From Schizophyllum amplum (lineage: Eukaryota > Basidiomycota > Agaricomycetes > Agaricales > Schizophyllaceae), in assembly GCA_007026445.1 (NCBI GenBank), contig VDMD01000048.1:1-64000 (forward strand): a stretch of 64,000 nt of DNA, read 5' to 3'. The notes beneath the pieces were generated by a model. That model saw nothing but the letters and a program-made list of their open reading frames with translations, ran no database searches and was not told the DNA's origin. The first letter of the stretch is position 1, and every line of letters starts with the position of its first letter. Positions 13,101 to 21,301 of the stretch are shown one piece after another. The translations under genes and the position numbers were made by a program.

Positions 13101-15852
13101 ACGCCACCTCGCCACCTCGCCTCACGCCACCTCGCCTCGCAACACCCACTTCACGCAACACCCACCTCACGCCATCTCACTTCTCAATACAACCGGGACG
13201 CCTAACCTACCAGCCCCCTCCACCCCGCTCTACAACCTCGCGGACGTGCGCGTGGAGGTGATGCGCGCAAGGGGGGCCGGGGGGCAGGTTAGTGATTATC
13301 TATGGGTTTTGTCCCCTTGCCTTTCCCCCTCCGGCCTTTCTCCCTCCCTCACTCCTCGCCTTTCTCCCTTCCTCACTCCTCGCCTTTCTCCCTCCCTCAC
13401 TCCTCGCCTTTCTTCCCTACGCACACTGACTCGCCCGTCCCTCGCCTCCCCGACCCCGTCCTTCGCCTCCTTCCCCCGTCCTTCGCCTCCTTCCCTCCGT
13501 TCCTCGCCCTCCGTTCCTCCCTTTTCCCTCAGCTAACACCCCCTTTTCCTCTCACATAACCCCCCCTCCTCCCTCTCAACGCACGCTAACCACCCCATCT
13601 CCCTGTCCTCGAACTCAACTAACCACCCCTCGTCCTCGAACTCAACTGACATGTCCTCGAACTCAACGGACATGTCCTCGAACTCAACTAACCACCCCCC
13701 CCTCCTCCCTCTCAACGCACGCTAACCACCCCCTCTCTCCCTCAGCACGTCAACAAAACCGAGTCCGCGGTGCGCCTGACGCACGTGCCGACGGGGATCG
13801 TGGTCGCGATGCAGGATGAGCGGAGTCAGCATGTGGTGAGTGGTTGTTGTTTGTTATTTGAGAGGGGGTTTGTGGTGTTGTTTGTTATCTGGGAGGGGGT
13901 TTGTTATTTGGTGTTTTGTGGAGTGGGTGTGAGGGAAGGGGGTTTGTGGTGTGGGAGTGAGGGAATGGGAGGGAAGGGGAAGGCGTGAGGGAAGGCGAGG
14001 GGGGTGTAGGTGTGGGAGTGAGGGTTGTTTCCTTACCCGGTATCCCGCTGTGCTCGATTGCGCTCACCACCACGCCTATCTCGACGCCCACCACGCATAT
14101 CTCGGCCCCCCATCACGCCTATCTCGACGCCCACCACGCATATCTCGGCCACCCCTCTCACCCTCCCTTCCCTTACTCACTAACCCTCCTCCTTCCCTTA
14201 CTCACCCTCCTTACTCACCCCTTCCCTCCCTTCCCTTACTCACCCCCTCCCCCTTATCACGCACCCTTACTCATGCACTAACCCCCCCCCCCCCCTCCTC
14301 CCTTCCCTTACTCACCCCTCCTAAACTAACACCCCCTCCTAACAGAACCGCCGGCGCGCCTTCCAGGTGCTCGCCTCCCGCCTCCTCGCGCGGCGTCTGG
14401 CGGAGGAGACGGCGGCGAGAAGGGCGAGAAGGAATAGTGTGGTTGGGGGGGTGGAGAGGTGAGTGGTGTGGTAGAGGGGGTTGAGTGGTGTGGTAGAGGG
14501 GGTTGAGTGGTGTGGTAGAGGGGGTTGAGTGGGTGTGAGGCCGTTGTCTGGGTGTGAGGCCGTTGTCTGGGTGTGAGGCCGTTGTCTGGGTGTGAGGCCG
14601 TTGTCTGGGTGTGAGGCCGTTGTCTGGGTGTGAGGCCGTACTGGATATTGTTGGCGTGGTTGGGGTTTTTCTTTTTCATCTATTGACAAAACCCAGGAGC
14701 GATAAGATCAGGACGTATAATTGGCCGCAGGTGAGTCGGGGTGGACGAGGAAGGGGGGAGGTCTTGAGGAGGGGTGGGGAGGGGGCGAAAGGGGGGTTTG
14801 GGGAGGGGCGAGAGGGGGAGGGAGAGGGGGGAGGGAGGAGAGGGGCCGGGGAGAGGGGGTGGGGAGGGGGGAGGGGGGGTGGGGAGGGGGAGAGGGAGGG
14901 AGGGTGGAGGAGAGGGGCCGGGGAGAGGGGGGAGTGGGACGAGAGGGAGGTGGAGGACGGAAAACGAGCGCTAACGGCCCACGCCCATCTCTTCCAGAGC
15001 CGTATCACGGACCACCGCATCGGGCGCAGCGTTAATCTGGAGGGGGTGATGGAGGTGAGTGGTGGTTGGGACTTCTTTATGGCGTTGAGTGGGATTTGGT
15101 GTTGGGTGGGTGGGTTTCGGCGTTGAGAGAGCGTAATGGAATGGAGGGGGGGAGAGAGCGTAATGGAATGGAGGGGGAGAGAGAGCGTAATGGAATGGAG
15201 GGGGGAGAGGAAGGAGTGGAGGGAGACCTGGCGCGTCACATTTCGGAGAGACCTGGCGCGTCACATATCGGAGAAGCCTAGCGCTTCACGTATCGCGGAG
15301 TTATGGCGCTTCGCGTATCGCGGAGACATGGCGCTTCGCGTATCGGAGAGACCTAGCGCTTCGCGGTGTCTTCACGAGGGCGCTCCGCGGGGTCGTCGCC
15401 CACAGCGCTTCGCGGGTTGTCGCCAGGGTGCTCAGTGATCGCGAGCGGCGTACTCGCGGGCTCAGGCTGCGTAGATGGCCGTACCAGCGCGAGCCGTGCC
15501 CGGGGGTGGTGTTTTCACGCACTCGGGGGCGGCGTCTTCATGCGCTAACGGAGCGGCGTCTTCATCCTTCGCGGCGCCCACTTCGCCCCAAATCACGGCT
15601 CCCTCCATCCCTGCCGCTCCCCCATCTCCCCGTCTCCCTCTTCCTCTTCCTCCACTACCTCTTCCTCCACTACCTCTCTCACCCCATCCCCCTTTCACAA
15701 AACAACTGACCACCGTCACCCTCACCACCCCTATTGGCGGGAGCATGAAACTAATTTCCCCCCAGGGCGACGGCCTGTGGACGCTCATCTGCGCGCTGCA
15801 GGAGGACTATGAGGCAAGGTTGTTGGAGGAGATGGATGAGGGGGAGGAGTAG
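10116..15852 (+). CDS. MRF1: Mitochondrial class I peptide chain release factor
   Basis: It recognises stop codons on mitochondrial ribosomes and triggers peptide release. Nine exons (10116-10756, 11419-11485, 12117-12165, 13214-13287, 13746-13835, 14346-14458, 14697-14730, 14998-15054, 15766-15852) give exactly 1212 nt, 403 aa. The N-terminus is Arg/Ala-rich and looks like a mitochondrial presequence. The coiled-coil region precedes [13 protein letters not shown]. Then come [14 protein letters not shown], the catalytic GGQ loop ([19 protein letters not shown], Gln277, split by an intron) and [12 protein letters not shown]...DHRIG, typical of RF1. The reading frame is intact, yet the introns are 238-1048 nt long and of extreme base composition, unlike the roughly 50-nt introns elsewhere. 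MRF1 is TPI's head-to-head neighbour. Identification is firm. Confidence 0.96.
10757..11418 (+). repeat. MRF1 intron 1: C-rich, with iterated CTAAC words and short tandem repeats
   Basis: This 662-nt intron starts gtatgt and ends ctaccag. It contains a tandem duplication (about 10905-10965, GACGGAGCCTCCCTCCCTTCC) and three copies of an ACGCCCACTACTCAACGCT unit (about 11135-11185). The last 260 nt hold roughly ten CTAAC or CTAAT words, the usual branch-point core, in a C-rich tract. Confidence 0.8.
11486..12116 (+). repeat. MRF1 intron 2: G-rich donor half, C-rich acceptor half
   Basis: After the donor gtgagttaggg comes a telomere-like stretch with two TTAGGG words, then about 280 nt of G-rich DNA with four copies of a CCTGGCGGGGAGGGAGGA unit (11630-11775). 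From about 11820 the composition flips to C-rich and ends in a run of about 17-18 C (near 12090-12107) before the acceptor. Confidence 0.85.
12166..13213 (+). repeat. MRF1 intron 3: 1048 nt, G-rich then C/T-rich
   Basis: The donor half is G-rich, including a GGCGGCTGCGGCGACGG triplet-like repeat (12480-12700). The acceptor half has repeats of CAATGGGC...CTCTCGCTTG (12720-12805) and TTCGCGTCTGATATCCTCC (12830-12975), then C-rich DNA with CTAAC close to the AG. Confidence 0.85.
13288..13745 (+). repeat. MRF1 intron 4: tandem pyrimidine repeats
   Basis: This intron has copies of CCTTTCTCCCTCCCTCACTC (13318-13415) and TCCTCGAACTCAACT (13605-13690). A duplicated block around CTCAACGCACGCTAACCACC (13575-13600 and 13710-13735) repeats the branch-site region. 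Confidence 0.82.
13836..14345 (+). repeat. MRF1 intron 5: G-rich donor half, C-rich acceptor half
   Basis: From 13836 to about 14030 the plus strand is G- and T-rich with almost no C. From about 14060 to 14344 it is C- and T-rich. The C-rich half includes a duplicated CTATCTCGACGCCCACCACG block (14075-14145). Confidence 0.85.
14459..14696 (+). repeat. MRF1 intron 6: two minisatellites, the first beginning at the donor site
   Basis: Three 22-bp units (TGAGTGGTGTGGTAGAGGGG plus two bases) start inside the donor gtgagt itself. They are followed by about six 19-bp units of GTGTGAGGCCGTTGTCTGG (about 14535-14640). Together they make up most of this 238-nt intron. Confidence 0.9.
14731..14997 (+). 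repeat. MRF1 intron 7: G-rich tract
   Basis: About 220 nt of almost pure GGGGAGAGGG-type purine sequence follow the donor, before a short acceptor region with GCTAACGG and CTTCCAG. The purine tract could form G-quadruplexes in DNA or RNA. Confidence 0.85.
15055..15765 (+). repeat. MRF1 intron 8: two minisatellites
   Basis: Three units of GAGAGCGTAATGGAATGGAG(GGGG) lie at 15124-15210. Five to six diverged units of GGAGACCTGGCGCGTCACAT lie at 15225-15375. The acceptor half (15590-15765) is C/T-rich with CTCTTCCTCCACTAC repeats. Confidence 0.87.
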
Positions 15853-16367
15853 GGTGTGGGGGATGAAGGTGGGAAGGCGAGCGGGGACGGGGGACAGGCG
15901 AAGGGGGTGAGCTTTGTTGATGACTTTATCAAGAAGGTGAAGGGCGGAGGGGAGAGAGGGGGATTAGGGGAAGGGCGGGGGGGGGGGGGGGGGGGAAGGG
16001 GGGGGAGACAACCTATCTACTATCGTCGAGATAATGGACGGATGATCGCTGCTCGTTTTTTATGTGAGGTTCTGCCGTGGAGGAGAAATTGACTTTGTGC
16101 GGTGAGTGGGAGGAACGAGAGGCTACGGAGTGCACTAGTGAACGTTCAACTTCAACTTGCTACTTCTGCTACTTCGATACTTTAGACGTGCCTTGCGAGT
16201 TTGGGACTCGTGGCAAACAGTACACGTGGATCGTCTAAGCAAATCCGAATTGGGTCATCTGCTCTTGCCCGCGCCCGACGGTGCTCTCACCGCCGTATCG
16301 GCTTTCTTCTTCCCTCTTCTCGTTTGTTGAGTTCTCGCCTGCGTTCGCGCAGGGTTCGGTCTGCAAA
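15853..16367. other. MRF1 3' flank and GGA upstream region
   Basis: No gene is seen. The 3' flank of MRF1 includes a run of about 19 G at about 15978-15997 inside a purine-rich stretch. GTTCAACTTCAACTTGC words occur near 16143. The last 150 bp are presumed 5' leader of the GGA gene. Confidence 0.5.
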
Positions 16368-18322
16368 ATGCTGAACAGCCCGACAATGTCGAGCTGGATG
16401 CGCACGTCCCCCATCGAGATCCTCATCACCCGCGCGTGCGATCCCTCACTACCGGAGCCCAACTATGCGCTGCATCTCGAGGTCGCGGAATATATCAACA
16501 ACAAAAAGGCCAACAAGTGAGTCCACAAGCTCAATACGCTGCTCGTCTAACGCGCCCCAGCCCCCGCGAGGCGGCGATGCTCATCGCGCGCCTGGCGAAC
16601 CACCGCAACCCTCACATTGCTATCCTCGCGCTCGCGCTGCTTGATACGCTCGTGCAGTCGTGCGGGTACCCGTTCCACCTCCAGATCTCCACCAAGGAAT
16701 TCCTCAACGAGCTCGTCCGCCGCTTCCCGGAGCGCCCGCCGCCGTTCCCGGGCCCAGTCATGTCCCGCATCCTCGACCTCATCCAGGCCTGGAAGGAGGG
16801 CATCTGCGCCGAGTCGCGCTGGCGGGACGACCTCGGCAACATCCGCGACATGCACAGGCTGCTCACCTTCAAGGGCTATCGCTTCCGCGGCACGGGCCGC
16901 CAGCCCTCGCTCGCGAGTGCTCGGTGCGTCAGCGGACACTGCCAGCAGTGGCTGAAAGCTAACAGTGACCTGCAGAACATCAATCTGCCGAGGAGCTCGA
17001 GAACGAGGACCGCGAGGCGCAGTCTGCAAAGTTGCAGGAGCTCATCCGGCGGGGTACCCAAGAGATTTGGCGGCTGCGCAGGAAATCATGAAGGCGTTGG
17101 CGGGGCAACCCTGATGCAAAGCCGGACTACAAATCGCAGCGCTAACGGACATCAACAACTCGAGCAAAAGGTCATCTTGCTCAACGAGATGCTCGACAAT
17201 GCGGACGTCGAGCACGGCGAGCGTTTCGTCGGAGGAGACGTGTATGAGGTGCGCATATGCGTCTGTCAAACGAACTGTCGGGCTGACATACTTGTGTAGC
17301 AAGTCGCGTCGATTCTGCAGAACGCACGGCCGAAAATCCAGAAGATGATCAATGACGCAGAGACGGAGGATCCAGAGTCTTTAGGTGCGTGAACATCCCG
17401 TGTTCGTCCTGTCCTGTCTCACCTGTCCCAGATACCTACCTCCAAATCAACGACCAATTAACACCGTCCTGAATCGCTACGACGCGTACAGGCGCGGCGA
17501 CTTTGAGGCTGCGAAGAACCCCGTGCCGGCGAGCTAGCGAGCAACGGCAACACCAGCAACGGCCTCTCGCTCATCGACTTTGACGAGCCCGCGGCGGCAG
17601 CGCCAGCTGCACCCAGCGGCGCGGACGATCTGATGAGCCTGTTCGCGGCGCCCACGGCGTCGGTCACGCCGGTGGTGGCGAGTGCGGGGCAGCCGCACGC
17701 ACCGTCACCACTGAGCAACAATGGCAAGGGCTACGGCATGCAATGCTCATGGGCAGCGGGGTGGCCGGCGGCGGGCCCTCATCATCAACGACCCCACCTG
17801 CAGCTATTATGCTTCCGACATCCCCAGACAGGCCAGCGCGCCTGGGTCACGGACGCAGTCGCCTGCGGTTGGTGGCGGGATGCAGATGAGTGGTGGTACA
17901 AGGCAGTCGCCCGCTCTGGGTGGTGCCGTACGGTCACATTCGGCGCTCGCGCAGGTGCAGGCGTCACTCGGGCAAGGCTCGCCATCATCACTCGCCCAGG
18001 GCTCGCCGTCGTACTCCCACAACAAGCTGGGAGTATACAACTAGGCGGGACCGCCTACGGGCAGCAGTGGGGCCAGCAGGCGCAGTCGCCGTTCGGGCAG
18101 CAGCCGGCGTTTGGGCAGCAGCCGGCGTTTGGGCAGCAGCCGGTGTTTGGGCAGCAGTCAGCACTCGGGCAGCAGTCGACGTTTGGACAGCAACCACAGC
18201 AGCAGCAGTCACCCTTTGGACAATTCGGGCAGCAGCCACAGGCCGCGCAGTCACCACAGCCCCAACAACCCAACCAGCCACCGCCGAAGGACCCGTTCGC
18301 GGAGTTGGCGGGGTTGTTTTAG
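16368..18322 (+). CDS. GGA-type clathrin adaptor (VHS + GAT domains, Q/FG-rich tail)
   Basis: GGA proteins sort cargo at the trans-Golgi under ARF control. The VHS domain follows the ATG at 16368: PIEILITRACDPSLPEPNYA, then after an intron (16516-16559) NPREAAMLIARLANHRNPHIAILALALLD, DTLVQSCGYPFH and DIHRLL-like NIRDMHRLLTFKGY. The GAT helices follow (VILLNEMLDNAD, SILQNARPKIQKMI, QINDQLNTVLNRYD). After LIDFDEP, a clathrin/adaptor-type acidic motif, the tail becomes low complexity and ends with seven FGQQ-type repeats and DPFAELAGLF. I see no gamma-ear (GAE) domain. The frame breaks at least four times (about 17056, 17110, 17143, 17160) and again between 17740 and 18050. The protein reads well across these, so single-base consensus errors are likely. 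Stop TAG is at 18320-18322. Confidence 0.85.
18085..18200 (+). repeat. Coding minisatellite in the GGA tail (FGQQPA units)
   Basis: An 18-bp unit TTTGGGCAGCAGCCGGCG is repeated about six times and encodes FGQQPA/FGQQPV/LGQQSA. Synonymous differences between copies are few, so the array is young. Confidence 0.85.
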
Positions 18323-19431
18323 GTGGGTGGTCAGGGTTGTTTTGGGTGGTCAGGGGAGGGGGAAGGTTTGGACGCGAGTGTAGCGCTCGTAGGTGTGGGA
18401 TGTGGATGGCTTGCGGTGGGTGGTAGACCGCGCGGCGTAGTGTTCGGGCACGTTGTTTCTGTTTGTATCTATAATTGTTTTTCTGTTGTTGTCGGAATGC
18501 TGGGCTTGAGTGAGGCGTGTCGGTGGTTTGAGTGAGGATGATTGAAGCCATGTTTGAATATGATTGTTGACGTTGAAGTTACATTGAATAAATTTTAATG
18601 CGGAACTTTGAGCCCGATGAAGACCGCGCCGCACAAGTCGCTCTACCTTGCTCAGCAGCTCGGAACAGTAGCGGATGAATCGAAGAAGAACAAAAACCGC
18701 ACCGTGATTACTGTAGTAGGTGTCGCCGGATATTCCAAGAGGACGACGCGTACTTCATACTCAGGTTAAGTAGTATATTTTGATGCCGGGAAGACATTCT
18801 AACGCAGGGCAGGCACTCTAAGGCTGGAGAGACATTCTCATGATAGAGACACATCCTAATGCTAGAGAGAGTTCCTAAGGCTGAGGAGACATCCTAGAGC
18901 CTCTGGGCAAACATCCTGAGATTTAGTTAAGGCCTCTCGCTCAGGCTTGCGTCCATCCTGCAGGCCTGCCTTTATATAAAAGCACGAAGCCAAGCGATTG
19001 GTCTGGATAGCAATTAAACGCGTCGGAAATCAAGTCCAAGTCAAGTGACAAGTCTGGTCAACTCAAGTCACATGTTAGATCAAATTACCCACGTGCTTCA
19101 AACGCAAGTGATGGCACGCGGCGCGCTTGTTCGACTCGAACCACGATGTAAGTGCGCCGCCTCTGCACAACATCTTGCCCTTCTCACTCGTTGAAGGCCT
19201 CCGAAGGGATATAGACGTAAGGCCGCTGTGCAGGAGTCCGATGGTGGACCGGTGAGGAATCCCGCTTAATTCTATTCACTCACCTCCCACCGGATTCACT
19301 GCTCTCCCTATACCATTCCCTCACTCGATTGACTTCCATCACCTGCCTGAACTCCGTCACCCACTAGATTTGTACTATTTGTTTTTGCCCTCCACCCCCT
19401 GCATCAAGCACCCACGCTGATCATACACGTT
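18323..19431. other. Interval between GGA and the supported IES6 exons
   Basis: It contains a plus-strand frame at 18615-18764 (starts MKTAPHKSLYLAQQLG, 50 codons) that might be a first exon or nothing. It also holds diverged repeats of AGAGACATCCTAA type (18785-18915) and a TATATAAAA box at about 18973. The IES6 start must lie in or just after this stretch, but I could not fix its first exon. Confidence 0.4.
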
Positions 19432-20445
19432 CAGAGTCTCGGAGAGCGCCTGTCCTTCCTGCACTACCCCAAGCCGTTCAAGAACCCCAAGTACAACAAG
19501 AACGCCAGCAGACGGACGAAGAACATCAAGGCTATTTTGAACCAGGAACGCGAGCGCGACAGAGTTGAGCAGGAGCGGCTGCGCGTCGAGAGGCTGGAGG
19601 CGGCGGAGAGGATGGACGTGGACGGCGAACCGTCTGCTGTGACGGATGATGTTCCTACTTGTGAGTGTTTGGAGGCTGGTGATGCTCAACTCCCATGACA
19701 TTTATGCTGATAATGACGCACTTTGACAGACTCGTCCATCGAGGCGCCGCCATCCGTCTTGCCACAAGGGCACTACTGCGACATCACGGGTCTCGAGGTA
19801 AGCTTTTTTTTTGTTGTGCCAGCGTCTCGCGGTGCTCTCGTGAACGAGCTGCCTCTATGCAGTGCTTAAAGCACATGTCGCCCTTCCCGTACCTCATAGC
19901 GCACTGATGTTCCTTCGTGTCCTTTTACTGTCCTTGTATACCATGCCGTCCCTATGCACTGCGCCTTTCTTGGTCTGGCGTGTATTATTTGATCAAGCAG
20001 AGCTGACAAATACACGCAGGCCCCATATACCGATCCAGCGACAGGACTGCGCTTCCACGACAAAGCCGTCTACCAGATGATTAAGGGCTTGGTGCGTGGT
20101 TTATTTCTCGCGATGCGGTGGATTTTCGTGAGCGTGGTTCACTCCTTGCGGCGCTCAAGCCGGGGCTGTCCGACGGAAGGGTTTTCACTCGCTAGTTGGG
20201 ACGAAGGCGTTTCTACCTTCTTCACTAATCACGCTTTCCCTTGTGTCGCTGCTCACCTTCGCCCTTCGTCTTTCTCGTCTGTCGCTGACTTCCCCTGTTT
20301 TCTCCTACCAGACGCCAAGCACGGCGAAGGAATATTTGTCTGGTAAGTATCCGATAGTTCTTTGTCTGGGGATACGCTTGGCGCCCAACCATCCAGTCGA
20401 CTGACTTTTTCTTCAGCGCGCGGCGTCAACTCAATCGTCAAGTAA
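19432..20445 (+). CDS. IES6: INO80 chromatin-remodelling complex subunit Ies6 (YL1-C domain)
   Basis: Ies6 is a core subunit of the nuclear INO80 remodeller, binding Arp5. The first supported exon begins after an acceptor at 19431: SLGERLSFLHYPKPFKNPKY, then NKNASRRTKNIKAIL, the conserved basic stretch. The next exon gives SSIEAPPSVLPQGHYCDITGLE, and the YL1-C domain continues as APYTDPATGLRFHDKAVY. The last exons give the C-terminus LTPSTAKEYLSARGVNSIVK, with stop TAA at 20443-20445. Order and spacing match yeast Ies6 and human INO80C. Introns interrupt after GLE, after IKGL and inside YLS. The N-terminal exon is unresolved, so the start coordinate is the start of evidence, not the ATG. Confidence 0.88.
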
Positions 20446-20949
20446 CGCATGGGTCAATGGCCATCGACTGAGTGCTTCAGAGGAAGTTTGCTGGACTTAA
20501 GGAGGAAGTTTTGTAATTGAATTCAAGGTTGTTGAAGTCGGAGAGAAGGCTATTGCTCGCGGACTCGGCGAGACGCAAAGATAGACGGCCATCCTTAATC
20601 GCTTTGGGTTACAAGCCGACTTCAAGAATATGTTTCTTCCGTGGGTAACCCCACAGAAGGGAGTGGGAAGCTCGCTAGTGATACGCAAGGCTAAGCATGT
20701 AAGGTGGGAGTCTAAGTAGTATGGTAGCGACTCAAATGTAGGGCAAACAAAAGGACGTGTGTGGAGGGGAGAAGAGGTATATGTGTAAGGGAGGGAGGAT
20801 GTGTGAGGTGCAGCAGAGACGATAGAGCAGCAGTGTGGAAAGGGGAAGGAAAGCGGAGTGCGAGGGAGGGAGAGGGCAAGGCGACCTCAGCGAGGTCGTT
20901 TGACAGTTCGACTCGCGTTCGGGAACGGCCGAGCTCTCGCCGCCTACGT
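20446..20949. other. IES6 3' flank
   Basis: About 500 bp without a recognisable gene. Purine-rich sequence lies at 20755-20880. Frames here overlap and have no motif. Confidence 0.45.
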
Positions 20950-21018
20950 CACGTGCTGTAACCCTAACCCTAGAACCTACAGGCGTGGGAAGAAACAAAT
21001 TCCGCGCAAAGTCACGTG
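20950..21018 (+). promoter_or_regulatory. CACGTG boxes and double telobox upstream of PUF6
   Basis: CACGTG occurs at 20950-20955 and 21013-21018. Between them lies AACCCTAACCCTAG (20960-20973), two tandem telobox words. They sit 290-350 bp upstream of the PUF6 ATG. Teloboxes and CACGTG are known promoter elements of fungal ribosomal-protein and ribosome-biogenesis genes. Their use here is inference. Confidence 0.55.
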
Positions 21019-21301
21019 GACAGCTTTTGAGCGAGCACCCTGATTAATGGGGAGCAAGCTCCCCAATGAAGAGTCCGTCACCCACTCTGAGATCATCTCG
21101 AGTGCAGTTTCAAGCTGAGTCCAAGTGTAGGGTGGACTTTGTTTGAACTCATTGAACTCAAGTTGAACTTACTTCATCCGCACGTGGCGTACTGATCGAC
21201 GATCGTCGCCATCAAACAATTATTGGGCTGCTCGTCACAGCCGCTCTCAAGTCCAGATACTTACCCACCCTTCCATCTCTCACAGCTCTACCAGTGCTAT
21301 G

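Noticed and set aside
16990..18050. GGA as a true pseudogene
   Set aside because: Protein-level conservation continues through every slip and the same kind of slip affects essential genes such as PUF6 and UTP7, so consensus error is the simpler explanation.
19121..19150. tRNA-like GTTCGACTCGAACC word
   Set aside because: It is a short palindrome; no matching A-box or acceptor stem is found at the proper distance.
20960..20973. Telomere end or subtelomere
   Set aside because: Only two CCCTAA words between housekeeping genes, next to CACGTG; a promoter telobox explains it better.
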